DNA of 6,891 nt from Chitinophagales bacterium (lineage in GTDB: Bacteria > Bacteroidota > Bacteroidia > Chitinophagales > UBA8649): positions 1 to 6,891 of the forward strand of contig JADHRO010000115.1 of the NCBI GenBank assembly GCA_016777395.1. The letters are read 5' to 3'. A program made the position numbers and the translations under genes. Under the pieces are notes generated by a model. It was not told the origin of the DNA, searched no databases, and saw only the letters and a list, made by a program, of their open reading frames with translations. This document shows positions 6,337 through 6,891 of this stretch, one piece after another; the first letter of the stretch is position 1; every line of letters starts with the position of its first letter.

Positions 6337-6891
6337 ATTTGTTCGCTATAATCGCTTCCATTTTCATACTTCTTGATCCTTTAATCAGAAAGGTAAATCC
6401 ATTTAACTCTTGGCTTTTCAACCATAGTTTTGCTTCTTCACTCGTTTTAAAAAACAAGCCATCTTCATTCTTACATGCATAGAATCTTTCACCCACTAGT
6501 ACATAAAACCCGAATGAACCCTTAGCTAGATAATCAACAATCAATTGATGTTCGGCTTCGCTAGACTCCCCTACTTCGAGCATATCGCCTAAAAAGACTC
6601 CTTTATTCTTCGCATCATTGTTTTCAAAATACTCCAATGCAGCCATCATTGATGTTGGATTTGCATTATACGCATCAAGTATTACCTCATTCGTGCCATA
6701 CTTGATAATTTGCGAACGATTATTTTGCGGAGTATAAGCTTCCAATGCTATTTTAATCTTCGCTAAAGGCACTTTGAAGTATTGACCAACTGCCAAGGCA
6801 GCTGCCATATTAGCACCATTGTATTTGCCTATTAGACGACTTTGAATATGAATACCATCCACCTCTAGAGCGATGAATTCATTATTTTCAA
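6335..6891 (-). CDS. murF: MurF, UDP-MurNAc-tripeptide--D-Ala-D-Ala ligase, C-terminal part (5' end outside window)
   Basis: The last 184 codons of MurF, the cytoplasmic ATP-dependent ligase that adds D-Ala-D-Ala to UDP-MurNAc-tripeptide and so completes the peptidoglycan precursor. The frame is open to the window edge (visible protein begins ENNEFIALEVDG). The GTG at 6862 encodes an internal Val, so it is not the start. Visible residues 17-35 (SRLIGKYNGANMAAALAVG) end the central ATPase domain. The C-terminal Mur-ligase domain follows, with NNRSQ (56-60), the MurF signature DAYNANPTSM (72-81), LGDMLEVGE (100-108) and IKGSRSMKME (169-178) near the end. At a typical length near 430 residues, a little under half is present. 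Nothing looks degenerate. It converges on the thioredoxin-like gene, and no terminator for murF itself is visible downstream of its stop. Confidence 0.95.
   Translation of the reverse strand, partial: ENNEFIALEVDGIHIQSRLIGKYNGANMAAALAVGQYFKVPLAKIKIALEAYTPQNNRSQIIKYGTNEVILDAYNANPTSMMAALEYFENNDAKNKGVFLGDMLEVGESSEAEHQLIVDYLAKGSFGFYVLVGERFYACKNEDGLFFKTSEEAKLWLKSQELNGFTFLIKGSRSMKMEAIIANK

Noticed and set aside
6335..6862. Short complete gene starting at GTG 6862.
   Set aside because: The frame continues open to the window edge with MurF-like sequence, so this is the 3' part of murF and not a separate gene.
1..6891. Mobile element, CRISPR array, tRNA/rRNA, toxin-antitoxin or phage-defence system.
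   Set aside because: No transposase, integrase, regular direct repeats, structural RNA or small paired genes were seen. The genes fill the window and look like intact chromosomal genes with similar base composition.

Overview
The window looks like ordinary chromosome from a low-GC member of the Bacteroidota, probably a marine Flavobacteriales-like bacterium. Four things point there: a lipoprotein-type LptC directly after a TPR protein, a secreted enzyme with a type IX secretion (T9SS) C-terminal sorting domain, starts without Shine-Dalgarno sequences but with A/T-rich leaders, and a MurF of Bacteroidota type. I cannot fix the genus from the sequence.

Layout, left to right. Positions 2-391 (+) hold the C-terminal end of a TPR protein. 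Eight bases later comes lptC (400-987, +), a lipopolysaccharide-export component. An opposing two-gene unit reads leftward: a YdiJ-like FAD/Fe-S dehydrogenase (2618-5527, -), then, 23 bp downstream, a secreted arylsulfotransferase-family protein (984-2594, -). The stop of the latter overlaps the lptC stop by 4 bp. A 130-bp divergent spacer (5528-5657) carries an inverted repeat and an A-rich leader. To its right is an exported thioredoxin/peroxiredoxin-like protein (5658-6278, +), followed by a clear intrinsic terminator (6302-6336). The terminator abuts the stop codon of murF (6335-6891, -), which runs in from the right edge.

Functionally, lptC (LPS transport) and murF (peptidoglycan precursor synthesis) are envelope housekeeping genes. 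The dehydrogenase probably oxidises a D-2-hydroxy acid such as D-2-hydroxyglutarate. The sulfotransferase-like protein should be exported through Sec and T9SS. The thioredoxin-like protein probably acts outside the cytoplasm in thiol redox chemistry. I see no shared pathway linking all of them.

I found no mobile element, CRISPR array, RNA gene or convincing new system. The points most worth checking are a terminator-like hairpin inside the first codons of lptC, the pairing of a T9SS-exported sulfotransferase with a cytoplasmic D-2-hydroxy-acid dehydrogenase, and two tightly packed convergent gene ends.
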